A stretch of DNA of 64,000 bases, taken from contig NZ_BBUZ01000022.1 in assembly GCF_001417735.1 (NCBI RefSeq), positions 620,001-684,000 on the forward strand, in the 5' to 3' direction. Both the position numbers and the translations under genes were made by a program. The DNA comes from Streptomyces sp. NBRC 110028 (lineage in GTDB: Bacteria; Actinomycetota; Actinomycetes; Streptomycetales; Streptomycetaceae). How positions within the stretch are numbered: the stretch's first letter is position 1; every line of letters starts with the position of its first letter. This document shows, piece by piece, positions 38,252-46,450 of the stretch. Under the pieces are notes generated by a model. That model searched no databases and had not been told where the DNA came from. It saw only the letters and a list, made by a program, of their open reading frames with translations.

Positions 38252-39796
38252 ATGGCCACCAGCCGCAGCAGCACGCTCACCACCATCGGCGTCGCCGTCG
38301 CGGGCGCCGCCCTGCTGTTCTCCGGCTGCACCGCCGGAGCCTCGGCGCCGCGCGCCGCGTCCATGCCGACGGCCGTCCCCAGCGCCCTCAAGCCGTACTA
38401 CGGCCAGTCCCTGAGCTGGCACAAGTGCCCCGGCGGCGCGGGCTTCGACTGCGCCACGCTGAAGGCCCCGCTCGACTACGCCAAGCCCGGTACCGGCCGC
38501 GACCTCAAGCTGGAGGTCTCCCGGAAGAAGGCGGCCCGCCCCGCCCGCCGCATCGGCTCGCTCCTGGTCAACCCCGGCGGCCCGGGCGGCTCCGCGATCG
38601 GCTATCTGCAGACCTTCGCGGCGATCGGCTATCCGGCGGCGGTCCGCGCGCGGTACGACCTGGTCGCGATGGACCCGCGCGGCGTGGCCGGCAGCGAACC
38701 CGTCACCTGCCTGAACGACCGGCAGATGGACGCTTTCACCCGGACCGACCAGACCCCGGACGACTCCGCCGAGACCCGTCGGCTCGTCGCCGCGTACAAG
38801 ACGTTCGCGCGCGGCTGCGCGGCCCGCTCCGGCCGCGTCCTCCGTCATGTCTCGACCGTCGAGGCGGCGCGCGACATGGACCTGCTGCGCGCCGCCCTCG
38901 GCGACCGCGAACTCGCCTACGTCGGCGCCTCCTACGGCACCTTCCTCGGCGCCACCTACGCCGACCTCTACCCCGCCCGCGTCGGCCGCCTCGTCCTCGA
39001 CGGCGCCCTCGACCCCACGCTGACCTCCCGGCGCATGAACCGCGACCAGACCGCCGGCTTCGAAACCGCCTTCACCGCCTTCGCCCGGGACTGTCTCCGC
39101 CGCTCCGGCTGCCCCCTCGGCACCGGCACCGTGGGATCCGCCCGCAAGGGGCTCGGCGCCCTCTTCCGTCGCATCGACACCCATCCCGTCCCCACCGGCG
39201 GCTCCCGGACGCTGACCGAATCCCTCGCCACCATCGGCGTGATCACCGCGATGTACGACGAGGGCGCCTGGCCCCAGCTGCGCACCGCCCTCCGCGCGGC
39301 CCGGCGCGGCGACGGCGAGGGCCTGCTGAACCTCGCCGACCTCTACTACGAGCGCGACACCGACGGCCGTTACGCCAACCTCATGTACGCCAACCCGGCG
39401 GTCAACTGCCTCGACCTCCCGCCCGCGTTCCGCACCCCCGCCGAGGTCCGCGCCGCCCTCCCCGACTTCGAGAAGGCATCCCCCGTCTTCGGCACGTCGC
39501 TGGCCTGGTCCGCCCTGAACTGCGGCTACTGGCCCGTCCCCCCGACCGGCCGCCCCCACTCCCTCCGGGCCGAGGGCGCCGCCCCCATCGTCGTCGTCGG
39601 CACCACCCGCGACCCCGCCACCCCGTACCGCTGGGCCCGCGCCCTCGCCTCCCAGCTCACCTCCGCCACCCTCCTCACGTACGACGGCGACGGCCACACG
39701 GCCTACGCGCGTGGCAGCCGCTGCGTCGACACCGCGATCAACACCTACCTCCTCACCGGCCGACCCCCCGCCCCCGCCCACCGCCGCTGCGCCTGA
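38252..39796 (+). CDS. secreted S33-family tripeptidyl aminopeptidase-like lipoprotein
   Basis: This 514-residue alpha/beta-fold exopeptidase is of the Streptomyces Slp/Tap type. The signal peptide ends at lipobox FSGC near residue 27. The oxyanion-hole segment is NPGGPGGSA, the nucleophile elbow is GASYGTF, the acid is probably in GTTRDPATP, and the His is in GDGHTAY near the C-terminus. It is expected to trim short peptides outside the membrane. It is monocistronic, with tRNA-Thr following 97 bp downstream. Confidence 0.88.
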   Translation: MATSRSSTLTTIGVAVAGAALLFSGCTAGASAPRAASMPTAVPSALKPYYGQSLSWHKCPGGAGFDCATLKAPLDYAKPGTGRDLKLEVSRKKAARPARRIGSLLVNPGGPGGSAIGYLQTFAAIGYPAAVRARYDLVAMDPRGVAGSEPVTCLNDRQMDAFTRTDQTPDDSAETRRLVAAYKTFARGCAARSGRVLRHVSTVEAARDMDLLRAALGDRELAYVGASYGTFLGATYADLYPARVGRLVLDGALDPTLTSRRMNRDQTAGFETAFTAFARDCLRRSGCPLGTGTVGSARKGLGALFRRIDTHPVPTGGSRTLTESLATIGVITAMYDEGAWPQLRTALRAARRGDGEGLLNLADLYYERDTDGRYANLMYANPAVNCLDLPPAFRTPAEVRAALPDFEKASPVFGTSLAWSALNCGYWPVPPTGRPHSLRAEGAAPIVVVGTTRDPATPYRWARALASQLTSATLLTYDGDGHTAYARGSRCVDTAINTYLLTGRPPAPAHRRCA

Positions 39797-39892
39797 CCTC
39801 CCCGTCCGCCGCCCCGGAACCCCGTACGGAGCACCCTCCGGGACTGTGTAGACTTGGCGAAGCTGCTGCTGCCGATCAGGCGACACCAGCAT

Positions 39893-39966
39893 GCCGCCTT
39901 AGCTCAGTCGGCCAGAGCGACGCACTCGTAATGCGTAGGTCAAGGGTTCGATTCCCTTAGGCGGCT
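39893..39966 (+). tRNA. tRNA-Thr (anticodon CGT)
   Basis: The full cloverleaf folds: acceptor GCCGCCT/AGGCGGC, D stem GCTC/GAGC, anticodon stem ACGCA/TGCGT with loop CTCGTAA, and T arm AAGGG-TTCGATT-CCCTT. The discriminator is T and CCA is not encoded. It reads ACG codons. Confidence 0.96.
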
Positions 39967-39974
39967 CATCAGAA

Positions 39975-40006
39975 GCCCAGGTCACCTCGTGTGGCCTGGG
40001 TTTTTT
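39975..40006 (+). terminator. rho-independent terminator after tRNA-Thr
   Basis: A 10-bp CCCAGGTCAC/GTGGCCTGGG stem with one G-U pair is followed by TTTTTT, a textbook form that is uncommon in this GC-rich window. Confidence 0.88.
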
Positions 40007-40382
40007 GCTGGGCGTCCCGTGTACGCGCCAGAAGGATCCGCCGCCTCCGGCCCCGGCCCCGGCCGCTGGAGCGGCGGGCGCGTCCGTTGGCGGCGAGGGG
40101 GCTGCCCCTCGATCCGGCCTTGGCCGCTTTCACGACAGGCAGGGTGATCACCACCAGGGGCGCGGCGATCACCACCACGTTGAACTGGGGACCCGTTCAG
40201 CCCTCATGTCCCCAGCCGGTCTCCGTCGTGGACGAGTTGGGGAGGGCCGGTGGTCGGCCGTGGGGCGGGGGCTTCGCGGAGGGGGCCAACGGGTCAAGCG
40301 CCCAGGTCGGTTGGGGATCGGTTTGCCCGGGTCTGCCACGGCGCCGTCGTCGGCGCTCGAAGAAAAAGGCATGGAGGTGTGA
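40007..40382. other. intergenic region between tRNA-Thr and sigma factor gene
   Basis: It contains two GCGATCACCACCA-like direct repeats (near 40146 and 40167) and probably the sigma-gene promoter. A 69-codon minus-strand frame with a hydrophobic start (40178 to 39969) runs back through the tRNA terminator and is not convincing. No integrase or phage remnant lies beside the tRNA. Confidence 0.45.
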
Positions 40383-41315
40383 ATGGTGGGTAGGCGGCTC
40401 CTCGTTCAGCTGCAACAAGCCGATGGCAGGGAGGGCGTCGTGAACGGCACGGCAACCGTGGACTCGTCGGAGCTGATGGCAGGGGAGGCTGAGCAGACGT
40501 GCGCGGTAGTCGGGCTGCCGGCCGTGGCGGATCCGACCAAGGTGACGCCACAGGACGCTCGTGCGCTGACCAAGGTCTTCCTTGACCGGCTGACGGAATT
40601 GGAAGAGGGGACGCACGACTACCAGTACGTGCGCAACACCCTGATCGAGCTCAACCTTTCGCTGGTGCGGTATGCCGCCCGGCGGTTCCGTAATCGCTCG
40701 GTGGAGATGGAGGACGTCGTCCAGGTCGGGACGATCGGGCTGATCAAGGCGATCGACCGGTTCGACCTGACCCGCGAGGTGGAGTTCACGACCTTCGCCG
40801 TTCCGTACATCGTCGGTGAGATCAAGCGGTTCTTCCGTGACACGAGCTGGGCGGTGCACGTGCCGCGCCGGCTGCAGGAGTTGCGGATCGATCTGGCCAA
40901 GGCGAACGAGGAGCTGTTCCAGCGGCTGGACCGGTCGCCGACGACGACCGAGTTGGCCGAGCATCTGAACCTGAGCGAGGAGGAGGTCCTCGACGGGCTG
41001 GTGGCCAGCAATGGTTACAGCACCTCGTCGCTGGACGCGCCCGCCGACCCCGAGACCGGAACGACCCGCGTCACCACCTACGCGGACCGGATCGGTGAGG
41101 TCGACCCCGCGATGGAGGTCGTGGAGAACCTGCACGCTCTCAAGCCGTTGATGGAGCAGCTGGGGGAGCGCGACCGGCGCATCCTCCAGATGCGGTTCGG
41201 CGAGGAGATGACCCAGTCCGAGATCGGTGCCGAGCTGGGTGTGTCCCAGATGCATGTGTCGCGGCTGCTCACGAAGGCGCTGACGCGGCTGCGGCGTGGT
41301 CTGCTGGCCGACTGA
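40383..41315 (+). CDS. RNA polymerase sigma factor, SigB/SigF/SigG family
   Basis: This 310-residue group 3 sigma factor has region 2 with DVVQVGTIGLIKAIDRFDLTREVEFTTFAVPYI, followed by GEIKRFFRD, region 3, and region 4 with an HTH (TQSEIGAELGVSQMHVSRLL). This family is normally controlled by RsbW-type anti-sigma factors and STAS antagonists such as BldG, although the closest such pair here is 16 kb away. ATG 40383 has GGAGG upstream; GTG 40440 (also with GGGAGG) is an equally good start and would remove 19 residues. A hairpin follows at 41356. Confidence 0.9.
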   Translation: MVGRRLLVQLQQADGREGVVNGTATVDSSELMAGEAEQTCAVVGLPAVADPTKVTPQDARALTKVFLDRLTELEEGTHDYQYVRNTLIELNLSLVRYAARRFRNRSVEMEDVVQVGTIGLIKAIDRFDLTREVEFTTFAVPYIVGEIKRFFRDTSWAVHVPRRLQELRIDLAKANEELFQRLDRSPTTTELAEHLNLSEEEVLDGLVASNGYSTSSLDAPADPETGTTRVTTYADRIGEVDPAMEVVENLHALKPLMEQLGERDRRILQMRFGEEMTQSEIGAELGVSQMHVSRLLTKALTRLRRGLLAD

Positions 41316-41355
41316 CCGGCCTGGGCGCTGGGCGCCGACTGAAGCCGACTGATCA

Positions 41356-41381
41356 GGGCCGAGCCGTTCGCGGCTCGGCCC
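41356..41381 (+). terminator. hairpin terminator of sigma gene
   Basis: GGGCCGAGCCG and its complement form an 11-bp stem with a TTCG tetraloop, 40 bp after the stop. Confidence 0.85.
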
Positions 41382-41413
41382 CGGCGCATGTCCGCCCTGG
41401 TTTTTCAGCAGCG

Positions 41414-41469
41414 TACGAGCAGGAACCTACGAGCAGGAACCTACGAGCAGGAACGTACGAGCAGGAACG
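41414..41469. repeat. four 14-bp tandem repeats
   Basis: Four copies of TACGAGCAGGAACC or TACGAGCAGGAACG, plus a partial fifth, sit between two terminators. No gene function is evident. Confidence 0.9.
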
Positions 41470-41472
41470 TAC

Positions 41473-41510
41473 GAGTGGGGCCCGACCGGGAATCCGGTCG
41501 GGCCCCACTC
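41473..41510. terminator. 17-bp stem terminator of hydrophobic protein gene
   Basis: GAGTGGGGCCCGACCGG and its complement close a GAAT loop. It lies 17 bp past the stop of the minus-strand gene and may also terminate rightward readthrough. Confidence 0.88.
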
Positions 41511-41526
41511 TTTCCTTATGGCCGTG

Positions 41527-41694
41527 CTACCAGCGGTACCAGCGGCCTCGGCGGCCGCCCGTCGTGGGACGGATGATGAATCCGAGGAGCCAGACAGCTA
41601 GAACGATCACGGCGATCCACCACAGTGCCTTCAGGGCGAACCCGGCACCGAAGAGAAGGAGCGCGAGAAGCAGTACCACGAGAAGGGGGACCAT
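41527..41694 (-). CDS. small hydrophobic membrane protein
   Basis: This 55-residue protein is almost entirely two adjacent hydrophobic helices (residues 2-20 and 22-40) followed by a Gly/Arg-rich tail ending RWYRW. Similar 'hydrophobic proteins' are widespread in Streptomyces, often near SigB-type stress genes; function unknown. The start ATG at 41694 is set by GGAGG nine bases upstream; the longer in-frame extension to 41838 has no family support. Confidence 0.75.
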   Translation of the reverse strand: MVPLLVVLLLALLLFGAGFALKALWWIAVIVLAVWLLGFIIRPTTGGRRGRWYRW

Positions 41695-41836
41695 GATTAT
41701 CAACCTCCGACGCTTCGAGTACCCCTCCGCCAAGGGCACACGCCTGATCATTTCGGTCAGTTGTCGAACACCGTCTCGAGGCGCAGCCTGGAGGTGTACA
41801 GCGCGGCCAGGGCCGCCAGGGCGGAGGGTGATGGTC

Positions 41837-42193
41837 ATGATTCAGCCGGCTGATATCCGTGAGTGGCGCGACCGCGATGTCGTGGACGACGAAGGGCGCA
41901 AGATCGGCGCGCTGGAGTCGGTCTATGTGTCCACGGCCACCGACGAGCCACAGATGGCGACGGTCCGAACCGGGATGCCCACCCGGCACCGTCTGGTTTT
42001 CGTCCCCGTGGACGACGCGATCGTGGGACCGGGCTACGTCAAGGTGTCGTACGCGCGGGCGCTGGTGAAGAAGGCCCCGTCGCTCGGTGTGGACGATGTG
42101 CTGCCCGCCGAGGAGGAGGGCGCGATCTTCCAGTACTACGGCAAGGCGTACCAGGCGGGCGCGGGCGGTCAGCGGCGGCTCGCCCGCCGTTGA
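41837..42193 (+). CDS. PRC-barrel domain protein
   Basis: This 118-residue protein starts with a PRC-barrel (IREWRDRDVVDDEGRKIGALESVYVS), the beta-barrel found in RimM and photosynthetic reaction-centre H subunits. It ends with an EEGAIFQYYGKAYQ segment common in Streptomyces stress-associated PRC proteins. It has no membrane segment. ATG 41837 has GGAGGG nine to ten bases upstream; ATG 41831 is too close. It probably heads an operon with the small membrane protein and GH8 gene. Confidence 0.8.
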   Translation: MIQPADIREWRDRDVVDDEGRKIGALESVYVSTATDEPQMATVRTGMPTRHRLVFVPVDDAIVGPGYVKVSYARALVKKAPSLGVDDVLPAEEEGAIFQYYGKAYQAGAGGQRRLARR

Positions 42194-42227
42194 CGGTTGG
42201 CCCGATGGGCCGGGGAGGTGTCGCGCG

Positions 42228-42398
42228 GTGGCTCTCTTCCTCTTCTTCGTGATCGTGGCGATAGTGCTCGGGCTCATCGGCACGGTGGTGCACGGGCTGG
42301 GATACCTGCTGGTCATCGGGGTGGCGGTGTTCGTGGCCGATGTGATCTTCCTGGCCGTGCACTGGTCGCGGCGGGCGCGGCGGCGGCCGCTGCGATGA
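42228..42398 (+). CDS. small membrane protein
   Basis: This 56-residue protein has two hydrophobic stretches (about residues 2-20 and 25-46) and a basic RRARRR C-terminus. It starts with GTG at 42228, with GGAGG about ten bases upstream. Its TGA overlaps the first ATG of the mini-ORF chain at 42395, so ribosomes finishing here could reinitiate directly into the repeats and on to the GH8 gene. Confidence 0.7.
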   Translation: MALFLFFVIVAIVLGLIGTVVHGLGYLLVIGVAVFVADVIFLAVHWSRRARRRPLR

Positions 42399-42448
42399 GG
42401 ACCGGGCGATGAGGACCGGGCGATGAGGACCGGGCGATGAGGACCGGG
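42393..42448 (+). repeat. four 14-bp repeats forming chained mini-ORFs
   Basis: CGATGAGGACCGGG occurs four times in a row. Each unit starts a 5-codon ORF (ATG at 42395, 42409, 42423, 42437; peptides MRTGR three times, then MRTGS). Its TGA overlaps the next ATG, and its GAGGA lies seven bases before the next ATG. The last stop overlaps the GH8 start at 42451, which lies in the same 14-bp register. Confidence 0.92.
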
Positions 42449-42450
42449 TC

Positions 42451-43593
42451 ATGACGGTGGGGTGGCCTGCCGTGCCGTTCGGCGGCCATGCGTTCCCGTA
42501 CGCCCCCGGCACCCTGCGGGCCTCCGGCGATCCGGCGGCGGCCGACCGGCGGGTGCTGGAGCACTACCTGCTGTGGAAGAGCCATTTCGTACGGTCCTGG
42601 AGCGATGGCTCGTGCGCGGTGTACGCCCCCGACGCGGCGTATCCGTACGTCGCCGAGGCGCAGGGGTACGGCATGGTGATCAGCGCGCTGATGGCGGGCG
42701 CCGACCCCGACGCGCGGGATGTCTTCGACGGAATCCTGCGGTATGTCCTCGACCATCCGTCCGCCGGTCATCCCGATCTGCACGCCGCCCAGCAGGACGA
42801 TGCGGGACGGGACGTCGGAGGGGCGAATTCCGCGACCGACGGTGACCTGGACATCGCGTACGGGCTGCTGCTCGCGGACCGGCAGTGGGGTGGCGATTAC
42901 CTGGCGCGGGCGATACGGCGGATCGACGCCGTCCGGGAGACCGGACTGCCCGCGGCGGGCGGGCCGATCAAGCTGGGCGACTGGTCATCGGGCCACTTCG
43001 ACGAGGTCTCCCGCACCTCGGACTGGATGCCCGGCCACTTCAGGGCGTTCCGGGCGGCGACGGGGGACCCTCGGTGGGGCGAGGCGCTGGACGCGCATCT
43101 GTCGCTGGCGGGGGCGCTGCAGCGGCAGTACGCGCCGGACACCGGGCTGCTGCCGGACTTCGTGGTGGATACGAGGACCGATCCGAAGCCCGCGCCGGGG
43201 CAGGTGCTGGAGAGCGCGCACGACGGTGACCACCACTGGAACGCCTGCCGTGTCCCCTGGCGGATCGGGGTGGACGCGGTCGTGAGCGGCGACGCCCGGG
43301 CGCGGGCGGTGGCCGGGCGGATGGGGCGGTGGATGCGTGCGGCGACGCACGGCGATCCGGGCCGCGTCCGGTGCGGGTACCGGCTGGACGGCGCGGCGTA
43401 CGGGGAGGGCGCGGCGGGGGCGTTCGTCGCCCCGTTCGGGGTGGCCGCGATGGTGGGTGGCGGCGGGCAGGAGTGGCTGGACGCGCTGTGGGAGTGGATG
43501 GCGGCGTCGCCGCCGGTACCGGGCCGGTACTACTCGGCGAGCGTGCAGCTTCAGGCGATGCTGGTGGTCAGCAACAACTGGTGGCCGCCGTAG
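42451..43593 (+). CDS. glycoside hydrolase family 8
   Basis: This 380-residue endoglucanase-family protein has the GH8 acid motif AEAQGYGM with the catalytic Glu, and ATDGDLDIAYGLL with the Asp of the active site. Other conserved parts are SRTSDWMPGHFRAF and NACRVPWRIGVDAV. It has no signal peptide or membrane helix at the ATG 42451 start, unlike typical secreted GH8 enzymes such as BcsZ, so export may be non-classical or it may act inside. The start is fixed by the ATGA overlap with the last mini-ORF. Its function may be linked to the glucan locus at 50-60 kb (inference). Confidence 0.85.
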   Translation: MTVGWPAVPFGGHAFPYAPGTLRASGDPAAADRRVLEHYLLWKSHFVRSWSDGSCAVYAPDAAYPYVAEAQGYGMVISALMAGADPDARDVFDGILRYVLDHPSAGHPDLHAAQQDDAGRDVGGANSATDGDLDIAYGLLLADRQWGGDYLARAIRRIDAVRETGLPAAGGPIKLGDWSSGHFDEVSRTSDWMPGHFRAFRAATGDPRWGEALDAHLSLAGALQRQYAPDTGLLPDFVVDTRTDPKPAPGQVLESAHDGDHHWNACRVPWRIGVDAVVSGDARARAVAGRMGRWMRAATHGDPGRVRCGYRLDGAAYGEGAAGAFVAPFGVAAMVGGGGQEWLDALWEWMAASPPVPGRYYSASVQLQAMLVVSNNWWPP

Positions 43594-43926
43594 CGGTTGT
43601 CCCGGCGGCGCGGGGGCGGGGGTGGAATCGGGTGGCGTGGGGTGAGGGTTTCCGTGGGGTGGAGACGCACAGGGGACAGGGCGAGGGGGCGGGCGCGTAC
43701 CGGTGCGGTGGCGCGGGCGAGTGCCGGCGCCGTGGCGCGGGGGCGCGGCGCGCCGTCGCGCGGGCGCTGGTACGGCGGCGGGAGGCGCTGGACCCCGGGG
43801 CGCTGGCGCGGTTGCGGCGATTCGGGGAGGCGCTGTCGCGGGGCGAGCGGCCGTTCTGAGCCGTCAGCGGTCCTGGGAGGTCGGCCGTTCTCGGTGGGGC
43901 GCTTGCCGTGTGTCGGCTCCTGTGGG
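43594..43926. other. intergenic region between convergent genes
   Basis: Very G-rich. One frame ends plausibly at 43859 (last residues ALARLRRFGEALSRGERPF), but upstream it runs antisense-like through the GH8 gene in another frame and lacks a good start. It could be a gene remnant; I do not call it. Confidence 0.4.
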
Positions 43927-44727
43927 TCAGCCGTCCTGGATCACCGTGTCGCACAGCTCCGCCAGGGCCTCGCGGGCCGGGCTTTCGGGGAGGTCGGTGA
44001 GGGCCTCGCGGGCCGCGGCGCATTGGCGGTGCACCTCCTGGCGGGCCTCGGCCACGGCCGGGGCCGACCGGTCGCCGGAGAGGAGGACCGGCAGCGTGGG
44101 GGCGCCCTGGACCGGGGAGCGCAACTCGGCGGCGAGGTGGCGGGCCACGCCCAGTCGCTCGCCGTACACCGCGAGGGCGTCCGCCGTCTCCTCGTCCGCG
44201 CCGGAGGTCAGCGCGCCGAGGCGGCCGGAGACGGCGGTGAGGGCGCCGGCGCGGGCGGCCAGGGTCCGCAGGTGGTGGGCGACCGGGTCGTGGCCGTCGC
44301 GGGGGCCGGTCGTCTCCAGGATCTGGCCGCTGACCAGGCGCTTGAACGCGTCGGCCTGGAGCCGTACGGCCCGTGGCCCCAGCCCGGCCAGCAGGCGCGA
44401 GGCCCGGGCGAAGAGGAAGTCGCCGATGAGCACGGCGACCGAGGCGTGCGGCTCGTGCCGTACGTCGTCGTGGTAGCGCGTCGCCAGATAGGTCAGTTCG
44501 ACGACGACCGCCGAGGGCACCACGCCCGGCGCGTCCGGATCGCCGAACCGGGCGGCCAGCAGCACCAGCATCGGCCGTAGCCGGCGGCCGCCCGGGCGGG
44601 TGAGATGGCGGGCGGCCTCGCTGATGAACGGCACGTCGCTGCGGGTGGCCTCCACGAGGCTGTCCTCGACCGCCGCCAGCGCGGCCCGCAGATCCGGTTC
44701 CCGCGTGTGGTTCCCGACGACGATCAC
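43927..44727 (-). CDS. degenerate polyprenyl synthase-like protein
   Basis: This 266-residue isoprenyl diphosphate synthase-fold protein keeps GGRRLRPML, the substrate-binding GKxxRP-like element. The first Asp-rich motif is DDVRHE, not DDxxD. The second Asp-rich motif is missing: the expected helix reads LGVARHLAAELRSP. It is also about 70 residues shorter than active enzymes, with the loop after the first motif deleted. Chain elongation is therefore unlikely; it may be a regulatory or heteromeric small subunit. It lies 67 bp downstream of the GAF-kinase gene stop on the same strand. Confidence 0.7.
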   Translation of the reverse strand: MIVVGNHTREPDLRAALAAVEDSLVEATRSDVPFISEAARHLTRPGGRRLRPMLVLLAARFGDPDAPGVVPSAVVVELTYLATRYHDDVRHEPHASVAVLIGDFLFARASRLLAGLGPRAVRLQADAFKRLVSGQILETTGPRDGHDPVAHHLRTLAARAGALTAVSGRLGALTSGADEETADALAVYGERLGVARHLAAELRSPVQGAPTLPVLLSGDRSAPAVAEARQEVHRQCAAAREALTDLPESPAREALAELCDTVIQDG

Positions 44728-44794
44728 CCCGGGTTTCCCTTCACAGATTCGACATGGAGGGGCAGTAATGTCTCATATGTCGCTCGGGTTCGGC

Positions 44795-46450
44795 TCAGGG
44801 CTCGGCCGGGACCGTGGCCCGGATCCGGCTTCCCTGCCCCGGGCGGCTGTCCACGAGCAGGGTGCCGCCCACCTCCCGGGCCCGTTCGTGCATGGACAGC
44901 AGCCCCAGATGGCCGGGGAACGTGCCCTGGGAGTCGAAGCCCACGCCGTCGTCGGCCACGGTCAGCGTGACGGTGTCGGGGCCGCTGAGCAGGTGGAGGG
45001 TGACGTTCCGGGCCCGGGAGTGCTTGGCGATGTTGTGCAGCGACTCCTGCGCGATCCGGTACAGGGCGTGCTTGGCCTCCGGCGTGGTCTCCGGCTCGGA
45101 CCCGAACGTCGCCTCGGCCGTGATGCCGTACCGGTCCCGCAGGGTCTCCACGTGCTGGGTGAGCGCGGCGACCAGGCCCTCGGCCTCCAGCGACTCGGGC
45201 CGCAGCTGGCACAGCAGGGTCCGGGTCTCGGCGATCGCGACGTCCGCGAGCCGCCGGATGTACTCGATCGGCTCGGCGAGCTGCGCCAGCTCGACCACCC
45301 CGGTCGGCTCGGCCAGATCGCGTTCCAGCAGCTCACGGGCGGTACGGGCGCCGAGCGCGATGCCGTACAGCGCCTGCGAGACCGAGTCGTGCAGCTCCCG
45401 GGAGACCCGCTGCCGCTCCTCCCGTACCGCCGTCTCCCGGGCGGCCGCGCGCTGCCGGTCGGTCTCCACGGCGCACGCCGCGTGGCCCGCGATGACCTCC
45501 AGGACGGCCATGTCGGTCTCGCCGGGGCGGCGGCCCGCCGGGAAGTGGCAGCACATCGCGCCGATGACGGTGGTCCCGCGCAGCAGCGGCCAGGCGGCCA
45601 CCGCGCCCCGCGCCGGAGCCTCCCTCGTCCCGGTCCCGCCGTGGCGGATCACCGGCGTGGCGCCCGCGATCGCCTCCAGCGCGGTTCCACGGGACGGCGG
45701 GGTGTGCCCGTGGCCGCCGCCCGCCATGCGCAGGACGGCGCCCGGCCCGGGCTCCAGCAGGTAGACGGTGCAGCTCGCGGCGGTGGTACGGGCCACCGCG
45801 GCCGCGGCCAGGGAGTCCAGGGCGCGCCGTACGGAACCCTGCCCGGCGGCCGCGGCGGCGGTGGCGGCCACCCGGCGCAGCTGTTCGCGGCCGCGGAGCC
45901 GGGCCACGGCGAGCCCGGCGGGCTCCGCGAACATCCGGACGGTCTTCACATCGGCCCGGGTGAGCCGTCGGCCGCCGCGCCGGGTCGCCACCTCGATCAC
46001 GCCCGCGGTCTGGCCGCGCACCAGCAGCGGCGCGTCCAGTACGCAGGCCAGCGCCGTGTCGTGCGGAACCCGCCGGAAGAGGCCGAAGAGGTTGGGGCGC
46101 TCGGGTTCGCCCCCGGAGACCGTGGGGCGTCCGGCGCGGATGGCCCTACGGGCGGGGGCGGACCCGCCCGGGGTCAGCAGCCCGCGGGGGATGGCGTCCG
46201 GGGTGCCGTCGGTGGCCCGTACCGCCAGGACGTCGCCCGGCTCCAGCACCATGATCCGCGCCAGGTCGGCGCCCAGCAGTTCGCGCAGCCGGTGGGCGAT
46301 CAGCCGCAGCACCTCGTCGCCCGGCTCGCCGACGAGGACCCGCTCGGTCACCTCGGCGAGCGCGGTGCGACGGCGCCGCCACCTCACCGGTGTGAAGCCG
46401 TGCCCGTACCGGTGCCCATGTATCCCAAAAGCGATCACGCCGACCACCAC
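44795..46450 (-). CDS. GAF-domain sensor histidine kinase (NarL type)
   Basis: This 551-residue cytoplasmic kinase has two GAF-like domains (about residues 35-185 and 200-335). A HisKA_3 dimerisation helix follows with EERQRVSRELHDSVSQ, carrying the phospho-His. An HATPase domain with N-box AQESLHNIAKHS and G1 box ADDGVGFD completes it. It has no membrane segment, so it senses an internal or redox/light-type signal. It starts with GTG about 46450, overlapping the end of the response regulator gene by 16 bp, which makes the two a coupled two-component system. Confidence 0.9.
   Translation of the reverse strand: MVVGVIAFGIHGHRYGHGFTPVRWRRRRTALAEVTERVLVGEPGDEVLRLIAHRLRELLGADLARIMVLEPGDVLAVRATDGTPDAIPRGLLTPGGSAPARRAIRAGRPTVSGGEPERPNLFGLFRRVPHDTALACVLDAPLLVRGQTAGVIEVATRRGGRRLTRADVKTVRMFAEPAGLAVARLRGREQLRRVAATAAAAAGQGSVRRALDSLAAAAVARTTAASCTVYLLEPGPGAVLRMAGGGHGHTPPSRGTALEAIAGATPVIRHGGTGTREAPARGAVAAWPLLRGTTVIGAMCCHFPAGRRPGETDMAVLEVIAGHAACAVETDRQRAAARETAVREERQRVSRELHDSVSQALYGIALGARTARELLERDLAEPTGVVELAQLAEPIEYIRRLADVAIAETRTLLCQLRPESLEAEGLVAALTQHVETLRDRYGITAEATFGSEPETTPEAKHALYRIAQESLHNIAKHSRARNVTLHLLSGPDTVTLTVADDGVGFDSQGTFPGHLGLLSMHERAREVGGTLLVDSRPGQGSRIRATVPAEP

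Noticed and set aside
39893-40006. tRNA-Thr as an integration site of a mobile element
   Set aside because: No integrase, no duplicated tRNA 3' end and no change in composition seen in the flanking genes.
39969-40178. 69-codon minus-strand frame with hydrophobic start
   Set aside because: Runs through the tRNA terminator and lacks a ribosome-binding site; basic low-complexity tail.
43329-43859. Plus-strand frame whose last 35 residues look protein-like
   Set aside because: Most of it overlaps the GH8 gene out of frame, and there is no good start or ribosome-binding site for the tail alone.
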